From: Gluconacetobacter diazotrophicus PA1 5
Lineage (GTDB): Bacteria; Pseudomonadota; Alphaproteobacteria; Acetobacterales; Acetobacteraceae
Assembly (NCBI RefSeq): GCF_000067045.1
Contig: NC_010125.1
Location: forward strand, 1,974,001-2,038,000
Length of the DNA stretch: 64,000 nt
Reading direction: 5' to 3'
Part shown: one piece after another, positions 46,169 through 55,450 of the stretch
Numbering within the stretch: position 1 is the stretch's first letter
How the letters are laid out: every line of letters starts with the position of its first letter
Made by a program: the position numbers and the translations under genes
Notes under the pieces: model-generated
What the model was told of the DNA's origin: nothing
The model's input: the letters and a program-made list of their open reading frames with translations, nothing else
Database searches by the model: none

Positions 46169-48400
46169 GTGACCCAGACCCCAGCCCCCTTCCCCGAGCG
46201 TCCCGCCGCTGATCGTCCCGACTACCTTCAGCGGCTCAATCCCGAACAGCGGGCGGCGATCGAGACGACCGACGGTCCGTTGCTGGTCCTGGCCGGCGCC
46301 GGCACCGGCAAGACGCGCGTCCTGACCACCCGCTTCGCCCATATTCTGCTGTCGGGCCGGGCGCGGCCATACCAGATCCTGGCGGTGACCTTCACCAACA
46401 AGGCGGCGCGCGAAATGCGCGAGCGGATCGGCGCCCTGCTGGGCGAGCCGGTCGAGGGATTGTGGCTGGGCACGTTCCATGCCCTGTGCGCGCGCATGCT
46501 GCGCCGCCACGCCGAATATGTGGGCCTGGGCAGCGGCTTCACGATCCTGGACACCGACGACCAGTTGCGCCTGCTGAAGCAGGTGATCGAACCCTTGCGC
46601 ATCGACACCAAGCGCTGGCCGCCGCAGGGTATCCTGGGCGTCATCCAGCGCTGGAAGGACCGGGGCCTGACGCCCGAACGCGTGACCCCGGCCGAGGATT
46701 GCGACTTCGCCGGCGGGCAGTGCCGCCCGATCTATGCCACCTACCAGGCACGGCTGGTCCAGTTGAACGCCTGCGATTTCGGCGACCTGATGCTGCACGT
46801 GACCGAGATCCTGCGGACCCGGCCCGACGTGCTGGCCCAGTATCACCGGCTGTTCCGCTATATCCTGGTGGACGAATACCAGGACACGAACACGATCCAG
46901 TATCTGTGGCTGCGCCTGCTGGCCCAGCGCGAGGGCCAGCCCGCCAATATCTGCTGCGTGGGCGACGACGACCAGTCGATCTATTCCTGGCGCGGGGCCG
47001 AGGTCGAGAACATCCTGCGCTTCGAACGGGACTTCCCCGGAGCCGCCGTCGTGCGGCTGGAACGCAATTACCGTTCCACCGCCCAGATCCTGGGGGCGGC
47101 GTCCGGCCTGATCGCGCATAATGACGGGCGGCTGGGCAAGACCCTGCGCCCGGGACGCGAGGACGCATCGGGCGAGAAGGTGCGCGTGGCGTCGGTCTGG
47201 GATTCGGACGACGAGGCCCGCCTGGTGGGCGAGGAGGTCGAGCGGCTGCGCGCCGGGGGGCATTCCCTGGCGGAAATCGCGATCCTGGTGCGGGCCGGAT
47301 TCCAGACCCGCGCGTTCGAGGAACGGCTGATCACCCTGGGCCTGCCCTATCGCGTCGTCGGCGGGCTGCGATTCTACGAGCGGTCGGAAATCCGCGACGC
47401 CATGGCCTATATGCGGGTGCTGAACCAGCCGGCGGACGACCTGGCGTTCGAGCGGATCATCAACGTGCCCCGGCGCGGCATCGGCGCGGCCGCGATGCAG
47501 AAATTCCATGTCGCCGCGCGCGAGGGCCAGATGCCTCTGGCCGCCGCCGTGATGGACCTGATCGCGCGGGGCGCGCTGAAGGGCCGCGCGCGCGAGCAGA
47601 TGACCGCGCTGATGGCCTGCCTGGCGCGCGGACGCGAGGCCCTGCCGCGCGAGGGGCATGTGGTGGTGGTCGAAACGCTGCTGGAAGAAAGCGGCTATAT
47701 CGACATGTGGAAGGCCGATACCTCGCCCGAGGCGCCCGGACGGCTGGACAACCTGAAGGAACTGGTGCGGGCCCTGGCGGATTTCGAAAGCCTGGGCGGC
47801 TTCCTGGAACACGTCGCGCTGGTCATGGAAAACGAGGAGAATGCCGGCGCCGAGCGCCTGAGCATCATGACCCTGCACGGCGCGAAGGGCCTGGAATTCG
47901 ACACCGTCTTCCTGCCGGGATGGGAGGAAGGGGTCTTCCCGTCCCAGCGCACCCTGGACGAGGGCGGCCTGAAGGGGCTGGAGGAGGAGCGGCGCCTGGC
48001 CTATGTCGGCATTACCCGGGCGCGGCACCGGGCCGTCATCAGCCACGCCGCCAGCCGGCGCATCTACGGCAACTGGCAATCGGCGATCCCCAGCCGGTTC
48101 ATCGAGGAACTGCCGGCCGAGCACGTCACCACCACGGGGGGCGCGGCGCAGGCACGGTCGCGGACGTTCGGCCATGCGCCCCTCTCTTCCACCGCCTTCC
48201 CGGTCATGGCGCGGCGGCCGCGCGTGACCGATGTGGGGGAAAAGGGCCCGACTGCCGCGATGGCGGTGGGAACGCGGGTCTTCCACCAGAAATTCGGATA
48301 CGGAACCATATCGTCCGTCGAGGGCAACCGGCTGGAAGTCGCGTTCGAGAAAGCCGGCCCGAAACGGGTCCTGGATACATTTGTCGAGAAGATCCCATGA
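46169..48400 (+). CDS. uvrD: UvrD/PcrA-type DNA helicase
   Basis: 743 aa superfamily 1A 3'-5' helicase for excision and mismatch repair. Motifs: Q motif YLQRLNPEQRAAI, Walker A LAGAGTGKTRVL, Ia FTNKAAREMRERI, Walker B VDEYQDTNTIQYL, III DDDQSIYSWRGAE, IV LERNYRST, V LSIMTLHGAKGLEFDTVFLP, VI EERRLAYVGITRAR. The C-terminal GTRVFHQKFGYGTISSVEG is the Tudor-like RNA polymerase-binding domain of PcrA/UvrD. I use GTG 46169 (VTQTPAPF) as start; ATG 46118 and 46064 are also in frame, the latter inside the radC-like gene. Overlaps the next gene by ATGA. Confidence 0.96.
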   Translation: MTQTPAPFPERPAADRPDYLQRLNPEQRAAIETTDGPLLVLAGAGTGKTRVLTTRFAHILLSGRARPYQILAVTFTNKAAREMRERIGALLGEPVEGLWLGTFHALCARMLRRHAEYVGLGSGFTILDTDDQLRLLKQVIEPLRIDTKRWPPQGILGVIQRWKDRGLTPERVTPAEDCDFAGGQCRPIYATYQARLVQLNACDFGDLMLHVTEILRTRPDVLAQYHRLFRYILVDEYQDTNTIQYLWLRLLAQREGQPANICCVGDDDQSIYSWRGAEVENILRFERDFPGAAVVRLERNYRSTAQILGAASGLIAHNDGRLGKTLRPGREDASGEKVRVASVWDSDDEARLVGEEVERLRAGGHSLAEIAILVRAGFQTRAFEERLITLGLPYRVVGGLRFYERSEIRDAMAYMRVLNQPADDLAFERIINVPRRGIGAAAMQKFHVAAREGQMPLAAAVMDLIARGALKGRAREQMTALMACLARGREALPREGHVVVVETLLEESGYIDMWKADTSPEAPGRLDNLKELVRALADFESLGGFLEHVALVMENEENAGAERLSIMTLHGAKGLEFDTVFLPGWEEGVFPSQRTLDEGGLKGLEEERRLAYVGITRARHRAVISHAASRRIYGNWQSAIPSRFIEELPAEHVTTTGGAAQARSRTFGHAPLSSTAFPVMARRPRVTDVGEKGPTAAMAVGTRVFHQKFGYGTISSVEGNRLEVAFEKAGPKRVLDTFVEKIP

Positions 48401-49302
48401 CATCTCTGACCCGTCGGCATGCGACGGAACTGGAAACCATTGCCGTCACCGTCCCGGCCGAGGCCGTGATGGCGTACGAGGACGCGCTGTCGGTCGTCTG
48501 CACCACCATCGGCATTTTCGAACTGGATGACAGCCAGATCCTGTGGCGGGTCGAAGGCGTACGCGATGTCGGCTACGGCGACAGCGAACTGACGGGTGCG
48601 CTGGCACTGGCCGCGACCGTGACCGGCCACGCGGCGGAACTGGAACGCGTGCGGACCGAGGCCGAGGGCTGGCTGGCCCGGACCTATGATTCGTTTCCCG
48701 AACAGACGGTCGGGCGGCGCTTCGTCGTGCGCGGCACGCATCTGGACGCCCCTGCCGCGTCACGCCGCATCGCCATCACGCTGGATGCCGGGATGGCGTT
48801 CGGATCGGGCGAACATGGATCGACCCGGGGCTGCCTGCGGGCGCTGGAAAGCGTGGCGCATCGCCGCCCGCAGCGCATCCTGGACATGGGCTGCGGGTCG
48901 GGAATCCTGGCCATGGCGGCGGCGGCGCTGCTGCACCGCCCGGTACTGGCAGTCGATATCGAACCCTGGTCGGTGCGCACTACTGCGCAGAACGCGGCCC
49001 TGAACGGCCTGTCCGGACTGGTCACCGCGCGGCTGGGCAATGGCTGGCGCACGCCCGGGCTGAAGCGGTATGCGCCGTTCGACCTGGTCTTCGCCAACAT
49101 CCTGGCCCGCCCGCTCTGCATGATGGCGCGGGACCTGGCCCTGAACCTGGCGCCTGGCGGCACCGCGATCCTGGCCGGACTGCTGAACAGCCAGGCCGGG
49201 ATGGTGCTGGCCGCCCACCGGCGCCAGGGCCTGGTACTGGAACGGCGCCTGACCGAAGGCGACTGGACGACCCTGGTGCTGCGCAAGAGGACGACGACAT
49301 GA
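48397..49302 (+). CDS. prmA: 50S ribosomal protein L11 methyltransferase-like (PrmA)
   Basis: 301 aa SAM-dependent methyltransferase. N-terminal substrate-recognition domain (about 1-100), linker, then class I Rossmann domain. Seen: AFGSGEHGSTRGCLRAL, SAM motif I ILDMGCGSGILAMAAA, VDIEPWSVRTTAQNAALNG, and FDLVFANILARPL, the PrmA version of the catalytic loop (ANILA). It trimethylates ribosomal protein L11. Coupled by ATGA overlaps to uvrD upstream and pepP downstream. Confidence 0.92.
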   Translation: MTSLTRRHATELETIAVTVPAEAVMAYEDALSVVCTTIGIFELDDSQILWRVEGVRDVGYGDSELTGALALAATVTGHAAELERVRTEAEGWLARTYDSFPEQTVGRRFVVRGTHLDAPAASRRIAITLDAGMAFGSGEHGSTRGCLRALESVAHRRPQRILDMGCGSGILAMAAAALLHRPVLAVDIEPWSVRTTAQNAALNGLSGLVTARLGNGWRTPGLKRYAPFDLVFANILARPLCMMARDLALNLAPGGTAILAGLLNSQAGMVLAAHRRQGLVLERRLTEGDWTTLVLRKRTTT

Positions 49303-51089
49303 CGGCGATCGCTTCCCGCCTCCCTGCCCTGCGGACCGTGCTGGGGCAGATGGACGTGGATGGTTTCATCCTGCTGCGCGGTGACGAGCATCTGGGCGAA
49401 TATGTCGCACCCTGTGCCGAGCGCCTGGCCTGGCTGACCGGGTTCACCGGCAGCGCCGGCATGGCCGTGGTGCTGCGCGACGGGCCGGCGGCGGTGTTTT
49501 CCGACGGCCGCTATGTCACCCAGATGGACCAGCAGGTGGACGGCGCGGCCTGGTCGCGCCTGCATCTGCGCGACACGCCGCCGGCCCGCTGGCTGGCATC
49601 CCATGCCGGGGCGGGCCAGCGGATCGGCTACGACCCGCGGCTGGTCGGCGAGGCCGGGTTGCAGCCCTTCCTCGATTGCGGGCTGACCATGGTGCCGATG
49701 GCGGCCAACCCGGTGGACCGCATCTGGACCGACCGGCCGGCGGCACCCGCCACGGCCTGCATGCCGCAGCCCCTGGCCTTCGCGGGCGAGGACAGCGCCG
49801 CCAAGCGGGCACGGATGGCCGCCATCCTGAAGGCGGACGGCCAGGATGCCGCCGTGCTGGGCGACCCCACCGCCATTGCCTGGTTGCTGAACGTCAGGGG
49901 CCATGACGTTCAATACACCCCCGTCTGCCTGGCCTTCGCCATCCTGCATGACGATGCGCGGGTGGACCTATTCATCGACCCCGCGCGCCTGCCGCAGGAC
50001 ACGGCGGCGTGGCTGGGCCCCGAGGTGACGATCGTGGAGCCGGCGGGGCTGGAGGCGGCACTGGCGGCGCTGGCCGGACGGCGGGTGCGCGTCGATCCGG
50101 TCGGGACCGCCATATGGTTCATCCAGATGCTGGAGGCGGCCGGGGCGACGGTGGCGCGCGGCGGCGACCCGTGCGTGCTGCCCCGCGCCCGGAAGAACGA
50201 TGTCGAGCAGGACGGCGCACGGCGGGCGCATCTGCTGGACGGGATCGCGCTCTGCCGTTTCCTGCACTGGATGGATACCGAGGGCGTGGGCCCGGATAGC
50301 ATAAGGCCGGGAGAACTGGACGCCGCGAACCGGCTGGACGCGTTCCGCGCCCTGTGCCCGGACTATCGCGAGGAAAGCTTTCCCGCGATTTCCGGGGCCG
50401 GCCCCAACGGCGCGGTCATCCATTATCGCGTGACCCCCGAAAGCAGCCGGACGATCGGGACGGACGAGGTCTATCTGATCGACAGCGGCGGGCAGTATCC
50501 GTTCGGCACCACCGACGTCACGCGCACGATCTGGACCGGCGCCGGCCGAGGGCCGGAGGATGTGCGCCACGCCTTCACCCGCGTGCTGAAGGGGCATATC
50601 GCCCTGGCGCGGGCCCGCTTTCCGGTGGGCACCACCGGGCACGCGCTGGACGGGCTGGCGCGCTATGCGCTGTGGCAGGCGGGAATGGATTACGACCATG
50701 GAACCGGCCACGGCATCGGCAGCTATCTGTCGGTCCATGAGGGACCGTGTTCGATTTCGCCCGTCTATCGGCCCGTCGCGGTCGAGGCCGGCATGATCCT
50801 GTCCGACGAACCCGGATATTACCGGCCCGGCGCCTTCGGCATCCGGCTGGAAAATCTGCTGCTGGCCCGCCCGGCACCGGCCGAGCCCAACCGGTCGTTC
50901 CTGGAGTTCGAGACGCTGACGCTGGCGCCGTTCGACCGGCGGCTGATCGACGCGTCCCTGCTGACGGCGGAGGAAACCGCATGGATCGATGCGTACCATG
51001 CACGGGTTTGTGAAACGCTTGCCCCGCATCTGGAGGCTGCACCCACGGCATGGCTGCATGCCGCATGTGCCCCGATCGGCGCGGAATAG
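49299..51089 (+). CDS. pepP: Aminopeptidase P family metallopeptidase (Xaa-Pro)
   Basis: 596 aa, the long three-domain form with two creatinase N-domains (about 1-300) and a C-terminal pita-bread catalytic domain. Metal ligands: Asp in YLIDSGGQYPFGTTDVTRT (two Asp), His in HGTGHGIGSYLSVHEGP, Glu in SDEPGYYRPG and Glu in FLEFETLTLAP. It removes N-terminal residues before proline using Mn or similar metals. Overlaps prmA by ATGA. Last gene of uvrD-prmA-pepP. Confidence 0.94.
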   Translation: MTAIASRLPALRTVLGQMDVDGFILLRGDEHLGEYVAPCAERLAWLTGFTGSAGMAVVLRDGPAAVFSDGRYVTQMDQQVDGAAWSRLHLRDTPPARWLASHAGAGQRIGYDPRLVGEAGLQPFLDCGLTMVPMAANPVDRIWTDRPAAPATACMPQPLAFAGEDSAAKRARMAAILKADGQDAAVLGDPTAIAWLLNVRGHDVQYTPVCLAFAILHDDARVDLFIDPARLPQDTAAWLGPEVTIVEPAGLEAALAALAGRRVRVDPVGTAIWFIQMLEAAGATVARGGDPCVLPRARKNDVEQDGARRAHLLDGIALCRFLHWMDTEGVGPDSIRPGELDAANRLDAFRALCPDYREESFPAISGAGPNGAVIHYRVTPESSRTIGTDEVYLIDSGGQYPFGTTDVTRTIWTGAGRGPEDVRHAFTRVLKGHIALARARFPVGTTGHALDGLARYALWQAGMDYDHGTGHGIGSYLSVHEGPCSISPVYRPVAVEAGMILSDEPGYYRPGAFGIRLENLLLARPAPAEPNRSFLEFETLTLAPFDRRLIDASLLTAEETAWIDAYHARVCETLAPHLEAAPTAWLHAACAPIGAE

Positions 51090-51328
51090 CGCGGGATAGC
51101 GCCGGATAATGTGACCGGGAAAGCACCCGAGGCGGCGGGGAGTGGAATTGTCACCCGTCGGCCACGGGCCTAGTCACTATGTCACGTGGCCTGCCGATCC
51201 GGGATATCCCGTAAGAATGCATTGGCGGGACACTGGGACCATACGGGTTCCGGCATGGCGGTTCCGCCTCGCGAACGGATCGTCCGTGGCCCGGACCTGT
51301 CAGACTGCACAGAGGGAGACGTTCGACA

Positions 51329-52357
51329 ATGTCCGCTGAAAAGACCATTCCGGCTACCCTGATCCCCGGCGATGGGATCGGACCCGAAATCACGGAATCC
51401 GTGACCGAGATCCTGGCGGCCGTCGGCGCGCCGTTCGACTGGGACAACCAGCTCGCGGGCATGGCGGCGGTCGACGCCACCGGCAATCCGCTGCCGCCGC
51501 AGACGATCGCCAGCATCCATCGCACCGGACTGGCCCTGAAGGGCCCGCTGACCACCCCGGTCGGCGGCGGCTTCAAGTCGATCAACGTCACGCTGCGGCA
51601 GGAGTTCGGCCTGTTCGCCAATCTTCGTCCGACGCACACGATCGTCCCCGGCGGCCGCTTCGACAAGATCGACCTGGTCCTGGTGCGCGAGAACCTGGAA
51701 GGCTACTACGCCGCCATGGAAAGCTACATCCCGGTGGGCGACGACCCGCACGGGATCGCGACCGGCGCCGGCTACAACTCGCGCGCCGAATGCAACCGCA
51801 TTGTCCGCTTCGCCTTCGAATACGCGGTCAAGAACAACCGCAAGAAGGTGACGCTGGTCCACAAGGCCAACATCCTGAAGCTGCTGACCGGCCTATTCCT
51901 GGAAGAAGGCCGCAAGGTCGCCAAGGAATATGAAGGCCGCGTCGAGTGCAACGAGCGCATCGTCGATGCGTGCGCCATGCAGCTGGTCATCGACCCGTGG
52001 CAGTTCGACGTGATCGTCACCACGAACCTGTTCGGCGACATCCTGTCCGACCTGACGGCCGGCCTGGTCGGCGGCCTGGGCCTGGCCCCGGGCGCCAATA
52101 TCGGCGAGAAGGCAGCGGTATTCGAGGCCGTTCACGGCTCGGCGCCCGACATCGCCGGCAAGAACGTCGCCAACCCGCTGGCGCTGCTGATGGCCGCGAA
52201 CATGATGCTGAAGCATGTCGGCCGCGCGGATCTGGCCACCCGGATCGAAAGCGCGATCCAGTCCGTCATCACAGAGGGCACGGTCCGCACCCGCGACCTG
52301 GGCGGCACCGCCGGCACGCGCGAACTGACCGCGGCGCTGAAGCAGAAGCTGGTCTGA
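51329..52357 (+). CDS. icd: NAD-dependent isocitrate dehydrogenase (LeuB-like class)
   Basis: 342 aa. Beta-decarboxylating dehydrogenase family. Seen: TLIPGDGIGPEITESV, KSINVTLRQEFGLFANLRP with the substrate Ser/Arg set (S..N..R), DLVLVRENLEGYYA, IVTTNLFGDILSDLTAGL with metal-binding Asp, and HGSAPDIAGKNVANP. The S-x-N-x-x-R substrate loop and length fit NAD-IDH rather than isopropylmalate dehydrogenase, as found in acetic acid bacteria. TCA cycle. Preceded by a 239-bp intergenic region with TTGTCA near 51148 but no clear -10, and by GAGGGAG as ribosome-binding site. Followed by a hairpin. Confidence 0.9.
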   Translation: MSAEKTIPATLIPGDGIGPEITESVTEILAAVGAPFDWDNQLAGMAAVDATGNPLPPQTIASIHRTGLALKGPLTTPVGGGFKSINVTLRQEFGLFANLRPTHTIVPGGRFDKIDLVLVRENLEGYYAAMESYIPVGDDPHGIATGAGYNSRAECNRIVRFAFEYAVKNNRKKVTLVHKANILKLLTGLFLEEGRKVAKEYEGRVECNERIVDACAMQLVIDPWQFDVIVTTNLFGDILSDLTAGLVGGLGLAPGANIGEKAAVFEAVHGSAPDIAGKNVANPLALLMAANMMLKHVGRADLATRIESAIQSVITEGTVRTRDLGGTAGTRELTAALKQKLV

Positions 52358-52365
52358 CCCGGAAT

Positions 52366-52390
52366 GCCGGCCCGGTTTTCCCGGGCCGGC
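52366..52390. terminator. GC-rich hairpin between convergent icd and the UraD-UraH gene
   Basis: GCCGGCCCGG, a TTTTC loop, and the perfect complement CCGGGCCGGC. No T run on the + side, so it is a hairpin terminator of weaker class, or relies on Rho. Lies 8 bp after icd. Confidence 0.7.
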
Positions 52391-52398
52391 AACCTCTC

Positions 52399-53277
52399 TC
52401 AGCTTCCCCGATAGGTCGAAAACCCGTACGGGGAGACCAGCAGCGGCACATGATAGTGCCCGCCCTTCCCGTCCACAGGCGGGGCGATGCCGAAGGCGAT
52501 CGGCACGATATCCAGGAACGGCGGGTCGCTCAGCGCCACGCCCTGCCCCCGGAAATACGCCGCAACCCCGAATTCCAGACGATAGGCGCCCGGTGCCAGG
52601 GCACCGATCCCGGCCAGGTCCGGACAACGCCCATCCCCGTTGGTTCGCCCGCTGAACAGGCGTGTGGCGCCCGACCACAACGCGATGTCCATCCCGGCGG
52701 CCGGCCGGCCGGAGACCAGGTCCAGCACATGGCTGGACAGGGTGATCACGGCTTCCTTTTCCAGCCGCGCCAGGGCGTCGGCCAGGCGCAGCCTGGCGAT
52801 CTTGCCGATTTCCACGATCGCGGTCCGCACCTCCTGCTCCGGCGTGTGGACGACGCGGCGTTCCATCTCGGACAGGATGAAATCCTTGTCCGACAACCGC
52901 ACGCAGATCACGAACGGCATGGCGAAGCGCGCGGCGTAGGCGTCGTTCAGGCGGTTGAACCGGGCGTATTCCTCGGGCGACAGACGGTCCAGCCCGGCGG
53001 ATGCCTGCTCGGCGGCCGAGGCCTGTGTCAGGGTCGGGTCCACCCCGGCCCGCCGCGCCAGTTCGGGATGCGCGCGCACCAGCGCCAGCTTCTCGGCGTC
53101 GGTGGCCCGATTCAGCACCTGGTTCATGGCCGCCAGCATCGCGTCCGGGTCCGGAAAAGGCCGCAGGGACGCCGCCCGTGCCGCGACCCAGGGCGAATGT
53201 TCGTACAGCGCGCCGAACAGGGCGACGAAATCCGCCGGGTCCAGCCGGTTGACCCGGTCCATGATGCCGATGGTCAT
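52399..53277 (-). CDS. Bifunctional OHCU decarboxylase - 5-hydroxyisourate hydrolase (UraD-UraH fusion)
   Basis: 292 aa. Residues about 1-165 are OHCU decarboxylase: AHPELARRAGV with the catalytic His, SAAEQASAGLDRLSPEEYAR, and ARFAMPFVICVRL. Residues about 180-292 are transthyretin-like hydroxyisourate hydrolase: LSSHVLDLVSGRPAAGMDI (His), SGRTNGDGRCPDL (Arg), and the C-terminal HYHVPLLVSPYGFSTYRGS with the YRGS tetrad. Hydrolysis and decarboxylation of the two urate oxidation products to S-allantoin would thus occur on one chain; the order is the reverse of reaction order, as in plant allantoin synthase. Start at 53277 overlaps puuE by ATGA; last gene of the cluster. Confidence 0.93.
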   Translation of the reverse strand: MTIGIMDRVNRLDPADFVALFGALYEHSPWVAARAASLRPFPDPDAMLAAMNQVLNRATDAEKLALVRAHPELARRAGVDPTLTQASAAEQASAGLDRLSPEEYARFNRLNDAYAARFAMPFVICVRLSDKDFILSEMERRVVHTPEQEVRTAIVEIGKIARLRLADALARLEKEAVITLSSHVLDLVSGRPAAGMDIALWSGATRLFSGRTNGDGRCPDLAGIGALAPGAYRLEFGVAAYFRGQGVALSDPPFLDIVPIAFGIAPPVDGKGGHYHVPLLVSPYGFSTYRGS

Positions 53278-54179
53278 GCGGGGTGAACCTCCAGCCAATG
53301 GCGGGCTATATCCAGCCGGGTGGCGACCCAGACGCGATCATGCGCCATGACATGGTCCAGGAAGCGCGCCACCGCCCGCGCCCGTCCGGGGCGGCCGGCG
53401 ACACGGCAATGCAGGCCGACCGACATCATTTTGGGCGCCGATTCCCCTTCCTCGTACAGCGCATCGAACGTGTCGCGCAGGTAGCGGAAGAACTGCTCGC
53501 CCTCCGTAAAGCCGTTCAGGGCGACGAAGCGCATGTCGTTCGCGTCCAGCGTATAGGGGACGATCAATTGCGGTCGCCCGTACCTGCGGTCGTAATAGGG
53601 CAGGTCGTCGGCATAGGAATCGGCGTCGTAGACGAAGCCCCCTTCCTCGGCGACCAGGCGGGCGGTGTTCGGGCTGGTGCGCCCCTGGTACCACCCCACC
53701 GGTCGCGATCCGGTCAGGGCGGTATGCAGCGCGATGCAGTCGCGGATATGGGCGCGTTCCACATCCTCGGGGATGTCCTGGTAATCGATCCAGCGCAGGC
53801 CGTGGGTGGCGATGTCCCACCCGGCCCCCAGCATGGCCGCCACCGCGTCGGGATTGCGCGCCATCGCCGCCGCCACGCCGAAGACCGTCACGGGCAGCGA
53901 CCGCTCGGTGAACAGCCGGTGCAGGCGCCAGAAACCGGCGCGCGACCCGTATTCGTACAGGCTTTCCATGGCCATGGCCCGCGCGCCGGGGATGGACCGG
54001 GCACCGATCATCTCGGACAGGAAGGCCTCGGACCCCGCATCGCCATGCAGGACCGAGTTTTCACCCCCTTCCTCGTAATTGATGACGAACTGCACGGCGA
54101 CCCGGGCCTGCCCCGGCCAGCGCGGATCGGGCGGATGGCCGGCATAGCCGACCAGGTCGCGGGGATACGGGTCCGTCAT
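53274..54179 (-). CDS. puuE: PuuE-type allantoinase (polysaccharide deacetylase family)
   Basis: 301 aa. NodB-like fold of the cofactor-independent allantoinase class. Seen: YPRDLVGYAGHPPDPRWPG, VAVQFVINYEEGGENSVLHG (the EEGGE signature of PuuE), WDIATHGLRWIDYQ with the His pair, and VGWYQGRTSPNTARLVAEEGG. It opens the allantoin ring to allantoate. The choice of PuuE instead of a metal AllB is typical for clusters with UraD/UraH. ATGA overlaps on both sides. Confidence 0.93.
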   Translation of the reverse strand: MTDPYPRDLVGYAGHPPDPRWPGQARVAVQFVINYEEGGENSVLHGDAGSEAFLSEMIGARSIPGARAMAMESLYEYGSRAGFWRLHRLFTERSLPVTVFGVAAAMARNPDAVAAMLGAGWDIATHGLRWIDYQDIPEDVERAHIRDCIALHTALTGSRPVGWYQGRTSPNTARLVAEEGGFVYDADSYADDLPYYDRRYGRPQLIVPYTLDANDMRFVALNGFTEGEQFFRYLRDTFDALYEEGESAPKMMSVGLHCRVAGRPGRARAVARFLDHVMAHDRVWVATRLDIARHWLEVHPA

Positions 54180-55450
54180 GACGCGGCCCCGGGTGCGGCC
54201 CCGGGCATGGCCTCGTAGGACGCGCGGGCGGCATCCACGCCGGCCCCGCGCGGCAGGGCGTGGCCTTCGGCGGCCAGCACGGCTTCCAGCGCGCCCAGCG
54301 TGATCAGCACCTTGTGCTTCATGGCGTTGTAGCCCATGGCGCCGATGCGCCAGATCCGGCCCGCCAGCGGGCCGAAGGCGGTGCCGATCTCGATCTCAAA
54401 CTCCTCGCGCATGCGGGTGCGGGCGCGCTCACCATCCACGCCGTCGGGGATGAACACGCCGGTGACGTTGGCCATGCGGTACGCATCCTGGCCGTACAGC
54501 GTCAGGCCCATCGCCCGCAATCCGGCGGCCATGGCCTCACTCGCGGCGCGATGCCGGGCGAAGCGCGCCTCCAGCCCCTCTTCCACCATGATCCGCGCCG
54601 CCTCGCGCGCCGCATAGAGCATGGAGGTCGCTTCGGTATGGTGGTTCAGCCGCTTCTCGGACCAGTATTCCATGATCATGGCCAGGTCGAAATAGTTCGA
54701 TCCGATCCGCGTCCGGCTGCCATCCTGGGCATCGGCGCCCCTGATCCCGGCCTCGACATGCCGGCGGGCCATGATATGCGCCGCCGCCCGGTCCGAGATG
54801 GTGATGGGGGCCGAGCCCGGCGGACCGCCCATGCATTTCTGCAATCCGCCCGTCACCACATCCACGCCCCAGGCGTCGGTCGCCACCGCCATACCGCCCA
54901 GCGTCGCCGTGGCATCGACATAGGACAGCACGCCGTGCCGCCGGCAGATCGCCCCCACGCCGTCCAGCGGCTGGGCCATGGTGGTCGAGGTATCGCCGTG
55001 GATGGTGGCGAAGACCTGCGGCCGGTGTTCGATGATCGCGGCCTCGATCTGCTCCGGGGGCGCGACCTCGCCCCACGGGATGTCGATGGTGCGGATCTCG
55101 GCGCCGATGCGCTGCGCGATTTCCGACAGCAGCAGCCCGAACCGGCCCGCCCGCAGGATCAGCAGCCGCGCCCCCGGCTCGACCAGCGAGACCAGGGCGG
55201 CCTCGATCCCCGCCCGCGCCGTGCCGTCGACCAGGAAGGTCCAGCGGTTTTCGGTCATGAACACCTGGCGGTACAGCGCCATCGTCTGGTTCATGTACCC
55301 CGTCATCTCCGGGTCGAACTGGCCCAGCATGTCCGCCGTCATCGCGCGCAGCACGCGCGGATGCACATTCACCGGCCCCGGCCCCATCAGCAGCCGCTGC
55401 GGCGGATCGATCTGCCCGAACATCGTCCCCGTATCCTCCATTGTCTTCAC
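54176..55450 (-). CDS. pucG: (S)-ureidoglycine-glyoxylate aminotransferase (PucG-like, class V PLP)
   Basis: 424 aa class V aminotransferase. Seen: LLMGPGPVNVHPRVLRAM, LVDGTARAGIEAALVSLVEP, HGDTSTTMAQPLDGVGAICR, VDATATLGGMAV and the PLP lysine in VVTGGLQKCMGGPPGSAPIT, with the C-terminal FGPLAGRIWRIGAMGYN. Alanine-glyoxylate aminotransferases look alike; the location between allantoate amidohydrolase and allantoinase favours ureidoglycine plus glyoxylate giving glycine and oxalurate. Alternative starts at 55441 (MEDTG) and 55420 (MFGQ). Overlaps its neighbours by 4 bp. Confidence 0.9.
   Translation of the reverse strand: MKTMEDTGTMFGQIDPPQRLLMGPGPVNVHPRVLRAMTADMLGQFDPEMTGYMNQTMALYRQVFMTENRWTFLVDGTARAGIEAALVSLVEPGARLLILRAGRFGLLLSEIAQRIGAEIRTIDIPWGEVAPPEQIEAAIIEHRPQVFATIHGDTSTTMAQPLDGVGAICRRHGVLSYVDATATLGGMAVATDAWGVDVVTGGLQKCMGGPPGSAPITISDRAAAHIMARRHVEAGIRGADAQDGSRTRIGSNYFDLAMIMEYWSEKRLNHHTEATSMLYAAREAARIMVEEGLEARFARHRAASEAMAAGLRAMGLTLYGQDAYRMANVTGVFIPDGVDGERARTRMREEFEIEIGTAFGPLAGRIWRIGAMGYNAMKHKVLITLGALEAVLAAEGHALPRGAGVDAARASYEAMPGAAPGAAS

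Noticed and set aside
46067-48403. 778-codon ORF antisense to the helicase gene
   Set aside because: A GC-rich shadow of uvrD; the helicase frame has all motifs while the antisense frame has none.
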